A stretch of 64,000 bases of DNA, from positions 216,631 to 280,630 of the forward strand of contig GG745356.1 of NCBI GenBank assembly GCA_000151295.1. Reading direction: 5' to 3'. Shown one piece after another: positions 24,601-35,009 of this stretch. This DNA is from Allomyces macrogynus ATCC 38327 (lineage: Eukaryota > Blastocladiomycota > Blastocladiomycetes > Blastocladiales > Blastocladiaceae). Both the position numbers and the translations under genes were made by a program. The notes under the pieces are model-generated. The model saw only the letters and a program-made list of their open reading frames with translations, was not told the origin of the DNA and made no database searches. The number at the start of each line of letters is the position of its first letter. Positions within the stretch are counted from its first letter, which is position 1.

Positions 24601-25940
24601 CCACGCCCGGAATCGCCGGTGCGGCACCGACTTGCGTGCCCGAAATTGCCTCCTTCTGCGACGAGACTGCCTGCGCGAGCGAATCGAGGAACGCGTCCGT
24701 CTGCCGCAGCAAGTGCGTGATGCGCGTATCCTTGGCCTGGTCAATCAGTTTCAGGTAGGCCTCTTCGTCGCCGGCCTTGAGCGCGCGCAAACGTTCCTGC
24801 GCGATCCGCTGCCGCCGCTCCTTTTCTTCCTTTTCGAGCCGCACGTGCTGCTGCAAGACCGATTTGCCGAGCTTGGCCCACCGGTCCTGCGCCTTTTGGT
24901 GGTAGGCCTTGAGCTTGGTCGCGTGCGTCACGACGGTCGCGAGATAGGCCGCGTGCTTGGCGCGCTCCTTCTTTTCGCGCTCCATGCGCTGCTGCTTTTC
25001 GAGCTTTTCGGTCGTCTTGGGCTCGCGGAAGGACGGGCGCTTGATGCGCTTGAAGGCGTGCCGGTCCGGGCCCGTGAACAGGATCGACGACCGGCGTAGC
25101 CCGTGCAGGACTTCTTCGCGCAACTATCCAATCCCGAAACCGAGTGAGTCAGTGTCATGCGTACCAGCACGTCGCAACTCAGCACCGAATCAACCAAACG
25201 CACCTGCCGCTGCTTCTCGACCAATTTCAACCCTTTCATCTCAATCAACGCGCGAATCTTGGCATTCGCTGCCTCGGGCCCATCGGGCAAATTACTCGGC
25301 AGTCCCTGCAACTCCTTGACGCGGTTCGCCATCCGCGCCGCAATCCGGCGCTCGCGCTCCTCGTGCACGGCCACCGGATCGATCCCAGCGGGAAGAATAC
25401 TCGGCACGAGAAGGCGTTGTCCGGCGACGGTCGGCGGACGCACGACCATCGCCCACGGATCGACAATCGCAATGCGCATGTCCGGCGTGAGCTGCATTTG
25501 CGGCTTGGGCGGCGCCGGGGCCGCGGCCACGGGCGCCGCGGCGGGTTCGGTGTTTGAGGTGGAAGAAGAGGAGGCGGCGGCCTTGGCGGCGGCGGCTTGC
25601 AGCGCCGCTTGTAGTTGCGGCGGGACGGGCATGTTCTTGGAGAGCAGCTGGAAGACCTGCACTTGCAGCTTGAAATGCAGCTGCTGGTCCTCGGTCATGG
25701 TCGCGAGCATCGCAGGCGTCGGCGCGCCGCCGGTAGGTGGTGGGGCCGCGGCGACGGGGGTCGGGGTCGGTGCGGCATCTTGCGGCTGCGGTTGCGCGAG
25801 CGGTTGCGGCGGAAGTTGCGGCTGCGACGGCGGGTGCGCGAGCGCGTGCTGTTGCTGAAGCTGCTGCTGCAGGTGCTGTTGTTGTTGAAGTTGCTGGAGC
25901 TGTTGCTGCTGCTGGAGCTGCTGGAGCTGCTGCGCGTGGA

Positions 25941-25972
<32 letters not shown>

Positions 25973-26312
25973 AGCTGTGACTGTGGGTGCAGCTGCTGCT
26001 GCGCGAACGACTGCTGTTGCTGCTGTTGCTGGAGCTGCTGCTGTTGCTGCTGCTGGTGCAAGTCGCTCTTGGCCTTGAACGCGCGCAGCACCTGCACGAT
26101 CCTCGCGTACTCCGGATCGTTGGTCTCGGTGAGCCCCTGCTGCTGCTTGATCTTGAGCACCTGGTTAATTGTCCGAAATTGATCCGGTCAGTGATGGGAA
26201 CACACGTCAATGGAGCCAATCATCCACACCTGCACGAGCTTGGCAATGTGCGCGGCCGGGTTGGCCATAGCCTGCTGCGCTTGCCCTTGCGACTGCTGCT
26301 GCGGTTGCGCGA

Positions 26313-26352
<40 letters not shown>

Positions 26353-26484
26353 CTGCTGTTGCTGTTGTTGCTGCAGGAATTGCTGCTGCACGTGCGGCGG
26401 GAACTGGTGCAGCGGCGGCGCAGCCGTGGCGGGCGGTGCGATGCCCGACAGCGGTGGTGGTGCCGACGGGAAGGTTGGGTCCAT
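21698..26484 (-). CDS. SNF2: SNF2/STH1 (BRG1-type) chromatin remodeling ATPase
   Basis: Catalytic subunit of a SWI/SNF or RSC complex, which slides and ejects nucleosomes with ATP. Three exons join in phase: 26484-26230, 26160-25204 and 25123-21698, giving 1545 residues. Domain order (whole protein): poly-Gln/Ala N-terminus; a QLQ-like segment near residues 220-255 (EDQQLHFKLQVQVFQLLSKN); the HSA region near 450-500; helicase motif I DEMGLGKTIQT near 670; motif II DEGH; motif VI RAHRIGQ; the SnAC-like region after FDNKSTAEEREQFLRSLLEN; a basic AT-hook-like segment; and a C-terminal bromodomain near 1370-1490 with the acetyl-lysine-binding region CANACRFNQEGSYVYNDA. Exon 3 alone is an open frame but has no ATG at its start, consistent with splicing. 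The gene is head to head with SGF29, 353 nt between start codons. Confidence 0.95.
25850..26067. repeat. CTG/CAG repeat tract encoding poly-Gln
   Basis: Dense, interrupted CTG (plus strand) repeats, with a longest pure run around 25940-25970. They encode a long Gln-rich stretch in exon 2 of the remodeler gene. Such tracts are length-variable and common in SNF2-type activator-binding regions. Confidence 0.85.
26322..26350. repeat. GGC repeat encoding poly-Ala
   Basis: Nine to ten GGC/CGG units in exon 1 of the remodeler gene. They encode an Ala run next to a short Gln run. Confidence 0.8.
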
Positions 26485-26837
26485 GGGGAACGGGTGGTGC
26501 GCGGGCCGGGGGCAGGGACGGGGGCGTTGCGCGCCACGGGGGGTCGCGCTGCGGTAAGTTGGCGGTTGGTCTGCCCGTGGTTTGGTGGTTGGCGACGGTC
26601 GTCTGCGGGGTCCACGCCGGTGAAAGGCGCGCGCGCGGCGGGACGACCACGGAGAGGCACTTGGGGTTGATGTCAGGTGCGTACCATGCCACGACTGTCG
26701 GCTGGGGGCTGAGGCGTCTGCGTCCTCCCCCACGGTCCGGCGCCGCTGCCGCACGTCGTCCACGATTGTGCCCCTGATTCCGGGCACGGCATTCCCTGCA
26801 GCCGCCCGCACTGCAACGCAACCGGCCAGTCCCAGCC

Positions 26838-27864
26838 ATGTCCTCGAACCCGGCCTCGGCCGCCGCGCACATGCGCCACTGGACCGCGGCGCGCGTACAC
26901 TTTCTGCAAATCGACGACCTGCGCGACGCCGAGGAAAAACACCTGCAACGCGCTGCTGCGCTCCACTTGCAACTCGCACGCGCCCCGCCGCCGCACGATC
27001 TTGAGAAATGGGACGAACTGCTCGCGACTTACCGCGCGACGCTCGCCAAGGTCCGAGACGAGCAGCGGCACTTGCAGCAGGCACAGGACGCGCTCGCCGC
27101 ATTACGTGCGCCAACGGCCGTCGGTGGGAGGCCAGGAAGCGCGAGTGAGCGTTCGGGGTCAGCGGGGTCGGTGCAGGCGACGGTGGTGGTGCCCACGATT
27201 GGGAGGCATTTCAGGCATCCCGGGTCGGAGGTCAAGCGGCCAAAGCTGTTCGTTTGGGGGCCTCCATCGATGCGCGCGTTGTGAAGAAGCACAACGCTGA
27301 TGCAGTGCGCTCGCCGACGTAGCAAATTCCCCAACATTGTCGTGGGCCCGGGCACCAACGTGGCCGTGCACACCATGGTCGACGGCCAGCACGCATGGAT
27401 CTGGGCGATTGTTAAGACGGTGAAGAACGGGCTCTACGAGGTGGCCGATATCGAGAACGAGTCGTACGTGACGCGGTCACTCTCATCCTCGCACACGGCA
27501 CGTTTGATCCTGACCACCGGTCCTCGGCAGACCCGCATTTTCCGTGACCGAACACGACATTATCCCGCTCCCGCCGCCAAACTACCCAGACTTCCCGCAA
27601 GGTTGCACGGTCATGGCGTGTTACCCCGACACGACCGCGTTCTACAAGGCGGTCGTTGTCGCGCCGCCGAAAGTGCGTGTTTCCGACTTCATCTTGTCTC
27701 ACCGCGACGTGTCGCATCTCACAGTGCGTCGAACCGATTTGTAGAAAGGCTCGCCGGAACCCATGTACCAAATCCAGTTCTTTGACGACGACAATGTGCC
27801 GTTCCGCAATGTGCCCAAGACACATGTCACGCAGTACGTGAGCGACAAGATTGATCGCATGTGA
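26838..27864 (+). CDS. SGF29: SAGA-associated factor 29 (tandem Tudor)
   Basis: Subunit of the SAGA histone acetyltransferase complex whose tandem Tudor domain reads H3K4me2/3. Four exons join in phase: 26838-27223, 27323-27475, 27531-27672 and 27745-27864, giving 266 residues. An N-terminal coiled coil (about residues 20-90) precedes the double Tudor region. The latter begins GPGTNVAVHTMVDGQHAWIW, continues YEVADIENE and then EHDIIPLPPP. The aromatic pocket lies in the ACYPDTTAFYKAVVV segment, and the domain ends FFDDDNVPFRNVPKTHV. These are the family hallmarks. Introns 2 (GTCACT to CTCGGCAG with a CTGACC branch) and 3 (GTGCGT to TTGTAG) are clear. The first donor (GTCGGA) is weaker. The gene shares a short divergent promoter with the remodeler ATPase. 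Confidence 0.9.
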
Positions 27865-27966
27865 GGTGGGTCTAGGACTTCGTCGCGGTCGATCGGCGTG
27901 TCTCGCTCCGTCTTTGTACATAAAAATACACATCTCGCAAATATCGACCAAACCGTGTTTTACTTC

Positions 27967-28602
27967 TCACTTGGCCTCCTCCGCAACCACCACCTGCGCG
28001 ACCTCGACGCCCGCGGCCGCGAGCGCCAACGGCTTCCTTGGTCCCACCGTCACCGTTATCGCCGCGTCAGCGTCCATGGCAACCGCAACTCGTTTCGCGG
28101 CCTCGGCGACGACCGTCTCGCCCACATCCCCTACCTCCTCCTCCACCTCCTCTTCCTCTTCCCTCTCCCCCTCACTCCTCTCCCCTTCTTCGTCGTCCTC
28201 ACCCAACGCCCCCAACAACGCATCCAACTGCGCATTCAATGCATCAAACCGGCCATCCAACACCCCGAGCCACTCGTCGGCCGACTCCATCGCCTGCAGT
28301 AACTCGGCCACGTCCATTAACGCCGCGTCGCTCGTCGTGTCGGGTACCACCTCAATCCGATCTTCGTGTACCGCGTCGAGGTCGAGCGCGGACGCACGGT
28401 CGAGCACCGCGCTGCGCAGCGATTCGAGTTCGCGGTTCAGGTCGGCGAGAGTCAGCGTGTTGGCGGACGCGGGGACGCGCGGGGCCCACAGGTCGTCGTC
28501 GGTGGTGGAGGTGGCGACGGGCGCGGGCACGGGGGTGGGGTCGTGGGTGCAGCGCGGCGCGCCGGCAGGGGTGGTGGAGGACGAGGGCGTGTTGGAGAGC
28601 AT
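27967..28602 (-). CDS. Small acidic coiled-coil protein
   Basis: A 211-residue single-exon frame. After a Pro/Ala/Thr-rich N-terminus, two helices follow (TLADLNRELESLRSAVLDRA, then ADEWLGVLDGRFDALNAQLD), typical of small coiled-coil adaptor subunits. A strongly acidic run of about 30 residues (GEREEEEEVEEEVGD) comes next, then an Ala/Val-rich end. The size and helix pattern recall BLOC-1/BORC-type subunits, but I cannot name one. The frame stays open upstream to 28938. The ATG at 28602 is chosen because the predicted structured part starts after it. Confidence 0.6.
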   Translation of the reverse strand: MLSNTPSSSTTPAGAPRCTHDPTPVPAPVATSTTDDDLWAPRVPASANTLTLADLNRELESLRSAVLDRASALDLDAVHEDRIEVVPDTTSDAALMDVAELLQAMESADEWLGVLDGRFDALNAQLDALLGALGEDDEEGERSEGEREEEEEVEEEVGDVGETVVAEAAKRVAVAMDADAAITVTVGPRKPLALAAAGVEVAQVVVAEEAK

Positions 28603-28995
28603 GGTTGGTCGTGCGGGTTGACTGCGGTCGAGATCGGAATGCAGCGCCGGATTGGAGTGGGGGCAGCTTCTGGCCGGAGCTTGATGTTGGGCGGCGGATG
28701 GAGCGTGTCGTCGAGCAGCGGGGCAGCTTGTCGCCGTGGATCGAGTGCGGGGGTGCGGCGAGCTTGTCGAGTTCGGTTGAGGAGCGATCGTTGCGCCGTG
28801 CTGGATGAGTTTGCGCTTGGTGCGGTATGAGACGCGGTGTCGTGATCCGCCTCCTGCCTGCCACACCTCTCCATGGATCACATGCCGCAAATCACCTTGA
28901 GCTACCGTGCAACGCAGCTCCAGCTTGCAGCCCAGCATCGCCAGCTTTTGAAACTTCCTCTTCCCAAGTTGGTCGACAACGCCGACTAGTCAACC

Positions 28996-30251
28996 ATGGG
29001 TACGGGGAGCCCACCATCTTCCCCGCCGAACCGAAACCGAAACCGCCACCACCACCACCACCACCACCGCCATGCGCCCGCCCGGCCCGTTGCCGAAATC
29101 GTCGTCTCTAAAATGGCCGTCGTTGTCGCCATCTTGCTGCAACAATTTGCTCGCCCACCGAAACGGATGGACCACCGTGACCACCCCTGCATCGCACTCG
29201 AAACGACCGCCATTCCCGACGTGAACGCACTTATTCCGCTCGCAGCTATGCGAAATCCTGCTCGGCACTCGATTTTGCCGGTTTGGTGAGCTCACGGTCG
29301 AGTTGCGGCCTCATTTCGGCGTCGTTCGCGGCGTGGTCATTCTCGTTTCGGCGGCTGCCATCACGATTTTGTGATCTCAACGGCAACCTCGTAACGGCCA
29401 TTTCGACGGCTCCTGCACCCCTCTTGTAACGACGACGATTTTCGGCCCACAGCGCTCGACTCGGTGGTGGTTTGGTGGTTTTCGGCGGCGGAGCACGCCC
29501 TTGCCACTTCACTCTGAGCACTCAAGCTCACGCCCGGTTTCTCTCCCTGTCGCGCAGGTATCTCTCGTGACTCCCGCCACAAGCGCGCCCATACGGGTGC
29601 CAAGCGCGCCCAGTACCGCAAGAAGCGGAAGTTCGAGCTTGGTCGTCAGCCGGCGAACACCAAGATTGGTGTGACGCGCGTGCACCACGTGCGCGTCCGC
29701 GGTGGCAACACCAAGTTCCGTGCCCTCCGTCTCGACACGGGCAACTTCTCGTGGGGCTCGGAGGCGACGACGCGCAAGACGCGTATTCTCGACGTTGTCT
29801 ACAACGCCTCGAACAACGAGCTGGTCCGCACCAAGACGCTCGTCAAGGGGTGCGTTTTGATTTGGGGCCCTAGACTGGAAATGGTGTCATGAACGAGATG
29901 GCTGAATTGGTTGTTTTCCTCCCTCGTAGCGCCATTGTTGAGATCGACGCGACCCCTTACCGCCAGTGGTACGAGGCGCACTACGCGACCCCGCTCGGCC
30001 GCAAGTCGAAGAAGGGTGCGGAGCAGGCCGAGGAGGAGATCAACAAGGCGCGGTCGTCGCGTGTCCAGCGTAAGGTGGATGCTCGCCAGGCGAACGCCAA
30101 GGTCGACCCGCATCTCGAGCAGCAGTTTGCCAAGGGCCGTCTGATTGCCGCGATCGCGTCGCGTCCTGGCCAGTCGGGCCGCGCTGACGGGTACATTCTC
30201 GAGGGCAAGGAGCTCGAGTTCTACCTGCGCAAGATCACCAGCAAGCGCTAA
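28996..30251 (+). CDS. RPS8: 40S ribosomal protein S8 (eS8)
   Basis: Component of the small ribosomal subunit. The body of the protein is unmistakable: [20 protein letters not shown], then KYE-type basic sequence, [18 protein letters not shown], and [18 protein letters not shown]. Exons 2 and 3 are 29558-29849 and 29930-30251. Exon 2 begins with an acceptor CGCGCAG followed by GTATCTCTCG, so the start must come from an upstream exon supplying ATGG. The sequence CAACCATGG followed by the donor GTACGG at 28996-29001 fits, giving a 4-nt coding first exon, a 558-nt first intron and a 205-residue protein (family about 200-208). The pyrimidine-rich stretch before 28996 suits a ribosomal-protein promoter. 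Exons 2 and 3 are certain. Exon 1 is inferred. Confidence 0.93.
29040..29072. repeat. CAC/ACC microsatellite in the RPS8 first intron
   Basis: About nine CCA-type trinucleotides in the proposed first intron of RPS8. A plus-strand reading would give poly-His, but no credible gene contains it. Confidence 0.6.
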
Positions 30252-30691
30252 TTTGTGGGTGTCTTTGGTGGAATACAGCGTTGAGTGGGCCATTTATTTG
30301 TTCGGCTGTTGGCCGAGATGCAATTGTTGTGTTCAGGCTTTCAGCTTTCAGCGCGCCGGAAGGACGATTAGGCTGGATTCACACTTCCTGTCCTGTTTGT
30401 GAAAGATGGTATGCTTTCAAAGGCTCCGCGACTGTCGTGGTTTCATCCACTACTTGGTTCCACGTGCCATCGCACACCGTGCAATCTAGGAACCAGGAAC
30501 TGATCGTGGAACATTCAGGCCACACCTTCAACATTTGTTTCACGACCTGGACGTCGTGAACTATCGAACCCAAGAGCAACCCACGAGCACAGCTTCTTGC
30601 GCTTTGCTGGTGCGCCGACCCAACGCTCCAGTCCATCCATGGTCGTGGACATAGCTCGTTCCCTCTCCCTCCCTCCCTCTTCCTGTGGTAT

Positions 30692-31517
30692 ATGGTGTCC
30701 TTTGGCGCAGGTGTTGGATCGGTCTCCAACACGTACAAGGTCACGTCGACCGGCGAGTCGTGCCTGGTTGTGACCGACTCGTTCTGCCTTGGCGAGCAGT
30801 ATGAGGTGACGATCAATGGGCAAGTCAAGGGTCCGTAAATACCGACGTAAATCGGCAAGGTCGAGGCTCAAGTGGTTCAGGACGGATGGATGATTGGACG
30901 CGATTTGTTATGCCCACCCATTTGCTGTTCCAAACACACCCAGCACCGACTGCACGGGTCGTACCGAAGGTGGAGACACTGCCTATGCCATGGCCGGCTT
31001 CTCGAAAGGGCTCTTCCCAATCGAGTCGGCCGGCACGTTGGAGATTGTGGTCAAAATGGTCGCGGCAGGCATGGGGCTGAAAGCCGCCTACATCAAGCTC
31101 AAGTCTGGGCCAGTACACTTTTTTTTTTTGGGCACCCGCTCATTCGTCACTTTTCGTGACGGTCGTACGCAGAATGGACCAACCCCAATCTCTCCTCTTC
31201 AATTTTCCTAGTGCTTCGAGCCGAAATACAAGGTCGTGACGGCTGCGGGCAAGGTGCGCACGCGTGCTGCAGCAGCAGCAGCGTGCCAGGCGCAGGGCCG
31301 CGTGCTGGCCCCCATCACGTCCGCGAACATGAACGACGTGCTCAAGGTCGTGCGCGCGAGCCCGGACGTCAACTTGACGGTCTTTGACTCGGTCATCATT
31401 GATTCGTGGAATGGCGATTCGTATGTGGGCATTGACCTCGAGCTCGTCGTCTCCAAGTTTGGTGCCTCGGTGTCGATGCTCGTCTTCCCGGGCTACCCGC
31501 TGAGCGCCTTGACCTAA
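30692..31517 (+). CDS. Small Cys-containing protein, possibly lectin-like
   Basis: Three exons join in phase: 30692-30834, 30944-31112 and 31212-31517. Introns are GTAAAT to CACCCAG and GTACAC to TCCTAG. They encode 205 residues from the ATG at 30692. The first part is beta-rich with paired Cys (YKVTSTGESCLVVTDSFCLG, then PTDCTGRTEGGDTAYAMAGF). The last exon contains ACQAQGRVLAPITSANMNDV, a pattern reminiscent of C-type-lectin-like segments, then IIDSWNGDSYVGIDLELV. Many fungal secreted proteins look like this, but no signal peptide is present at this start. A GCGCAG acceptor lies just inside the first codons, so an upstream exon carrying the true start is possible. Function unknown. Confidence 0.6.
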
Positions 31518-31789
31518 ACTGCCGCCGTGGCGGGATGAGACGAGGATGGGCTATCGGGATTTGAACGGCGTTGCCAGCGCGTGAGTGGTTGCTCGCTTGT
31601 CGATTGTATGAGTTTGGAATACATGCATCGTTTGATGGCAAATGATCTCGGTCGTTGCCCGCGCGAGGCCGGCCGCTGCGATAGTGCTGTTGCGACCCAC
31701 CATCCAAGGCGACAGCAATCGTCGACTCGATCAGACACCATCAGCTCAGTCCCGACCGCGACAGCGGGTCTGCAACTCCTCCATAGACC

Positions 31790-32165
31790 ATGGGCCACGT
31801 TTCGGCCTTGATCTCGACTGTGTTCGGGACGCGCACACATGGCCAGAGCACCAGAGCGCCAGATCTGCAAGCCCAATGCGCGACGATTACGACCACGACC
31901 AGGGCCGGGTTGATGCGACCATTCTGAGCGCAATGTCGCGCTCCACCACCACCGCCGCGAGCACCAAAGATCAAGGCGCCAACCCATTCGCGACTGCTTG
32001 CAACATTCTTGCAGTGCACACGCGTGAACGGTTGACTGGTGTCGCGATCCTGTCGAACGACTTGGCCGCAGCATCAGCAGTTGCAGGCGCAGAGAACCCG
32101 CATTCCAATCATGAGTTCGCCGATGCCGAGGCGATCGACCGCGCTGAACACCACACTCATATTTC
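31790..32165 (+). pseudogene. P2: 5' fragment of a P-family gene
   Basis: Plus-strand sequence that aligns by eye with the first 130 or so codons of P3 and P4. The N-terminal ALISTVFGTRTH matches SISTVFGAHTH in P3. Further on, NPFATACNILAVHT matches the P3 stretch NPSASARNIFAVHA, and FADAEAIDR matches the SADAEIIDR type. The two matches are in different frames and the rest of the gene is missing, so this is a broken relic. The match extends upstream of the ATG into the P3 promoter-like region (GTCGTCGACTCGATCAG). There is no Hsp70-like gene next to it. Confidence 0.6.
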
Positions 32166-32248
32166 AGAATGGGCTACCCGACACTCATTCGGGCATGGCA
32201 ATCTGTTGTGAGACAGTGATCAAGGAGCTCTTTCAAGTGCTCGATCTG

Positions 32249-32259
32249 GGTTCGACTCC
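32249..32259 (+). other. tRNA-like B box
   Basis: GGTTCGACTCC, a perfect RNA polymerase III B box, lies inside a paired T-arm-like stem (CTGGG/CCCGG). It is followed by TCAGCGC like an acceptor 3' strand. No proper D-arm or anticodon arm lies at the right distance, so this is at most a tRNA relic or a tRNA-derived repeat end. Confidence 0.3.
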
Positions 32260-32279
32260 CGGTCAGCGCGAATATACCC

Positions 32280-33110
32280 TTTCGTCTTCTCGTAAATAGA
32301 CGCGGCAAAGTCTGAGCTCTGGTAACGACATTTTTGGTCCTTTTTGTAGGCATTGATTTCGACAGTGAGCGCCATTGCAACTGTCAACCACAAAAGTCAT
32401 CGCACCACAGCAATAGGTAGTTATCTCGTTGCTCTAGGTATTTCTCTCGCTGCTCTCAGCTCGATCGCGTCATGAAAGTGTAAACTGATGTTTCACTGGC
32501 CTCGCCTGCTGCTCGTGCTGCTGCCAGCACGGATGGGGAAGGCAGGAATCAATGTCGCATGTGACCAGCCTCTCACATGCATAGTTCGACCATCAGAAAG
32601 AACGATTTTGACATTCAAAATCACGCTGCGGTTCATGGTCACTCCGCAGATCATTTCGTCCTGTCGGAGTTCGTTGCCCGGAAAAGGGCTAAAAGCTTTG
32701 AGCACATTGTTCTTCATCTGTTCGCAAGGCCGCCAGCAAGCTATGTATACCAATCAAGTATAAGAACAATGCAAAGCATAGAGCGCGCCCCACACACAAA
32801 TCAAGAGCGACCGAGAGTTGGATGAGATCCTTGACAAGTTGATCAACATGCAATGCGAAATCAATGCGCAAGAGTCCCAAGAAGCAAGCACATGTGCTGT
32901 CAGTGTATTCACATCCATACAAACAAGATCTGCAACCACTTCGCTTAGACACTGCACGACCACGCACTTCACCACAAGCAAGAAAAGAATCTGTGTCGTT
33001 GGCTCTTGGCCCAAGGCTCGGATCAGCTCAGGGCGGCAGGCTAGATTGATGATGAACGCGAAAGTGTTAGGACAAGGTTAAGCGGCCTTACTGAAACTGG
33101 AGTCCCAAAT
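32280..33110. other. No gene recognised
   Basis: AT-richer DNA between the P2 relic and the Hsp70-like pseudogene. A C-terminal exon of the Hsp70-like gene would be expected here, but I find no trace of its conserved segments. Confidence 0.45.
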
Positions 33111-34611
33111 CGCGTACCGAAAATAGGCGCACCAAGCAGAAGGGCAACAGGACCATGGGCCGACGCGACGACCGAGAGCGGGTTGACAGGCAGCCGCTTG
33201 CACAGCGCGCTGAGCAAATACTTGGACTGCGAGAACCCACCAATGCACAGCACGTGCGAGATCGAGATGCCCTTGGCCTTGCAGCGGTTGAGCATCATGG
33301 CCACAAGGCCGACGATTTAGTCGACAATTGGCGCGCAGATTTGCTCGAGAAGCTTGGTCGCGATCTGAATCTCGCCATCCTCGATCAGCGACGGCGACGC
33401 GCCATTTTCATTGAGCAGCTATTCCATGGCGCGCGGGATCGGCACACTCCCATAATAGTCCGAATCGCCCATGAACGAGGTCTTTGTGACCTCCCAATCG
33501 CGCAAAATCTGGAGCTTGGTCTTGGGGGTGCTGGGCCACGACCTGGTCGTAGATCGTAGGACCGACGGCGCGTCGGAACATGGCAAGAAACTGGTCGTCG
33601 AGCATGGTCGAGCCGCACGACGCGCCGAGACCTGGCACGTCGTCGAACCCGTTGCCGCCCATGCGCATCGCCGTCAAGTCAACGGTGCCGCTGCCAACAG
33701 ATCGAGTCATGCGTCATTAATCGTGTCCATCCAGGAGGGCGTTGCGGAAAAAGTGAGCAAAATCAAGCGTACCCATGTCGACAATTAAGATTGGATTGCT
33801 GCGCCGAATCTTGATGCGCGCGTCGGTCGAAATGGGGGTCGAGAGCAGGCCGGCCATCGGCTCCCAGCAAAAGATGATGCGGTCAAACGCGAGAGACGGG
33901 ATCAAGTTGGCCTTGAACATGGCGCGGCACATTTTCTGCTTGGTCGCGTCGCTCCACATGGCCGGAATGGTCAGGCACCAGCACATGTGAAACGGGTTGA
34001 ACTCGCTGGTGGAGAAGGTGGAGAAAGTCGAGCAGAGTCAGAATTTGGAGAGAAACGGACACGAGGAAGTGATGAAAAGAGAAACATACGCCTTGGGGTC
34101 GCCATGCTTGATAAACTTGCCAAGAAACGAGACGAGCTCGCGCAAATAGTCGGCAATCACGTCAGTCGGGTCCTTGCCGAGCGCCTTGAGGCGGTCCATG
34201 GCCGCGTCACGGTGCTCGAGCTTGGCGTCGAGCAGCAACTTGAAGCGGTCGATGAAAATGTGATCTTTCTGACGCGCGGCGTTCATGCCGAAAAACCGCT
34301 CCCAGGCCTCGTTGCCCCAGGCGACGACCTTCCCTTGGCGTCGTAGAGCAGCGCCGTGCGCGTCTTGGGGTACGGGACGCGCCCGCCGGGCCACGACGAG
34401 TTGTACTTGACGTAGTGTGTGAGGTGCAGGTTCGGGACCGCGGTCAGGTTGGTCGCGTTGGGGTCGTAGTTGAGAGCGCTGGTAAAGCCGTCAAGGACAA
34501 TCGCGAACCCCGAGCAGATCGTGCCAAATCAATCGCAATCTGCCACTTGAGCGGGTGGATCGGCGCGAACAGGTCGCAGGGCGGCAGCACGCGCGATTGT
34601 TGTTGGCCCAT
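33111..34611 (-). pseudogene. Hsp A: decayed HSPA12-type Hsp70-like gene
   Basis: The first three exons match the intact copies, starting MGQQQSRV at 34611. Compared with them there are two single-base deletions in exon 1: one right after GATTT of the DFGT phosphate motif, one in the AKG-KVVAW segment. Exon 1 is therefore 522 rather than 524 nt. Exon 3 has one inserted C (after AEHP), an in-frame TAA replacing a Gln codon near 33320 and a degraded acceptor. The fourth exon (C-terminal domain) is absent. Recognisable segments include WCLTIPAMWSDATKQKM, GLGASCGSTMLDDQFLAMF and SHVLCIGGFSQSKYLLSAL. It is divergent from the P3 pseudogene, with 398 nt between the two start codons. Confidence 0.85.
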
Positions 34612-34798
34612 GGTGGTGGTGGTGGTGGTGTGGATGGTGGGTCGAGGTGTTTGACGCGCTACGGTGATGCTCGTCGCGGGGGAGGGCGCGCGGCGCTTGT
34701 CTCAGTTGCAGTTGATATGGCCAATGATGGCTCGTGTCGGTCGTTGACGGCCAAAGCGTGGTCGACGAGCGCGGCGCGGCGTTCCGTTTTCCCTGTCG

Positions 34799-34814
34799 AC
34801 CGAGTGACGCATCG
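34799..34814. promoter_or_regulatory. Shared 16-nt motif in a divergent promoter
   Basis: ACCGAGTGACGCATCG occurs here between the Hsp A and P3 starts and again, identically, at 41711-41726 between Hsp B and P4. It contains TGACGCAT, similar to ATF/CREB-type half sites. Its role in bidirectional transcription is inferred. Confidence 0.35.
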
Positions 34815-35009
34815 ACCGTGTGTGGAGCGCGCGAGCGGTGCTGACCAGCCGGGCAGGACAATGACGCCGGCGGCGGGCTCGGCGGCGGCGGCTCAGACAT
34901 GACCGGCGCGCGGCCAGTCGCCGGGATGCTGCTGTCGATACCACGCCAAGGTGTCGGCCGTCGTCGACTCGATCAGGCAGCATCGCACGCTCTTGCTCCT
35001 GCATCGACC

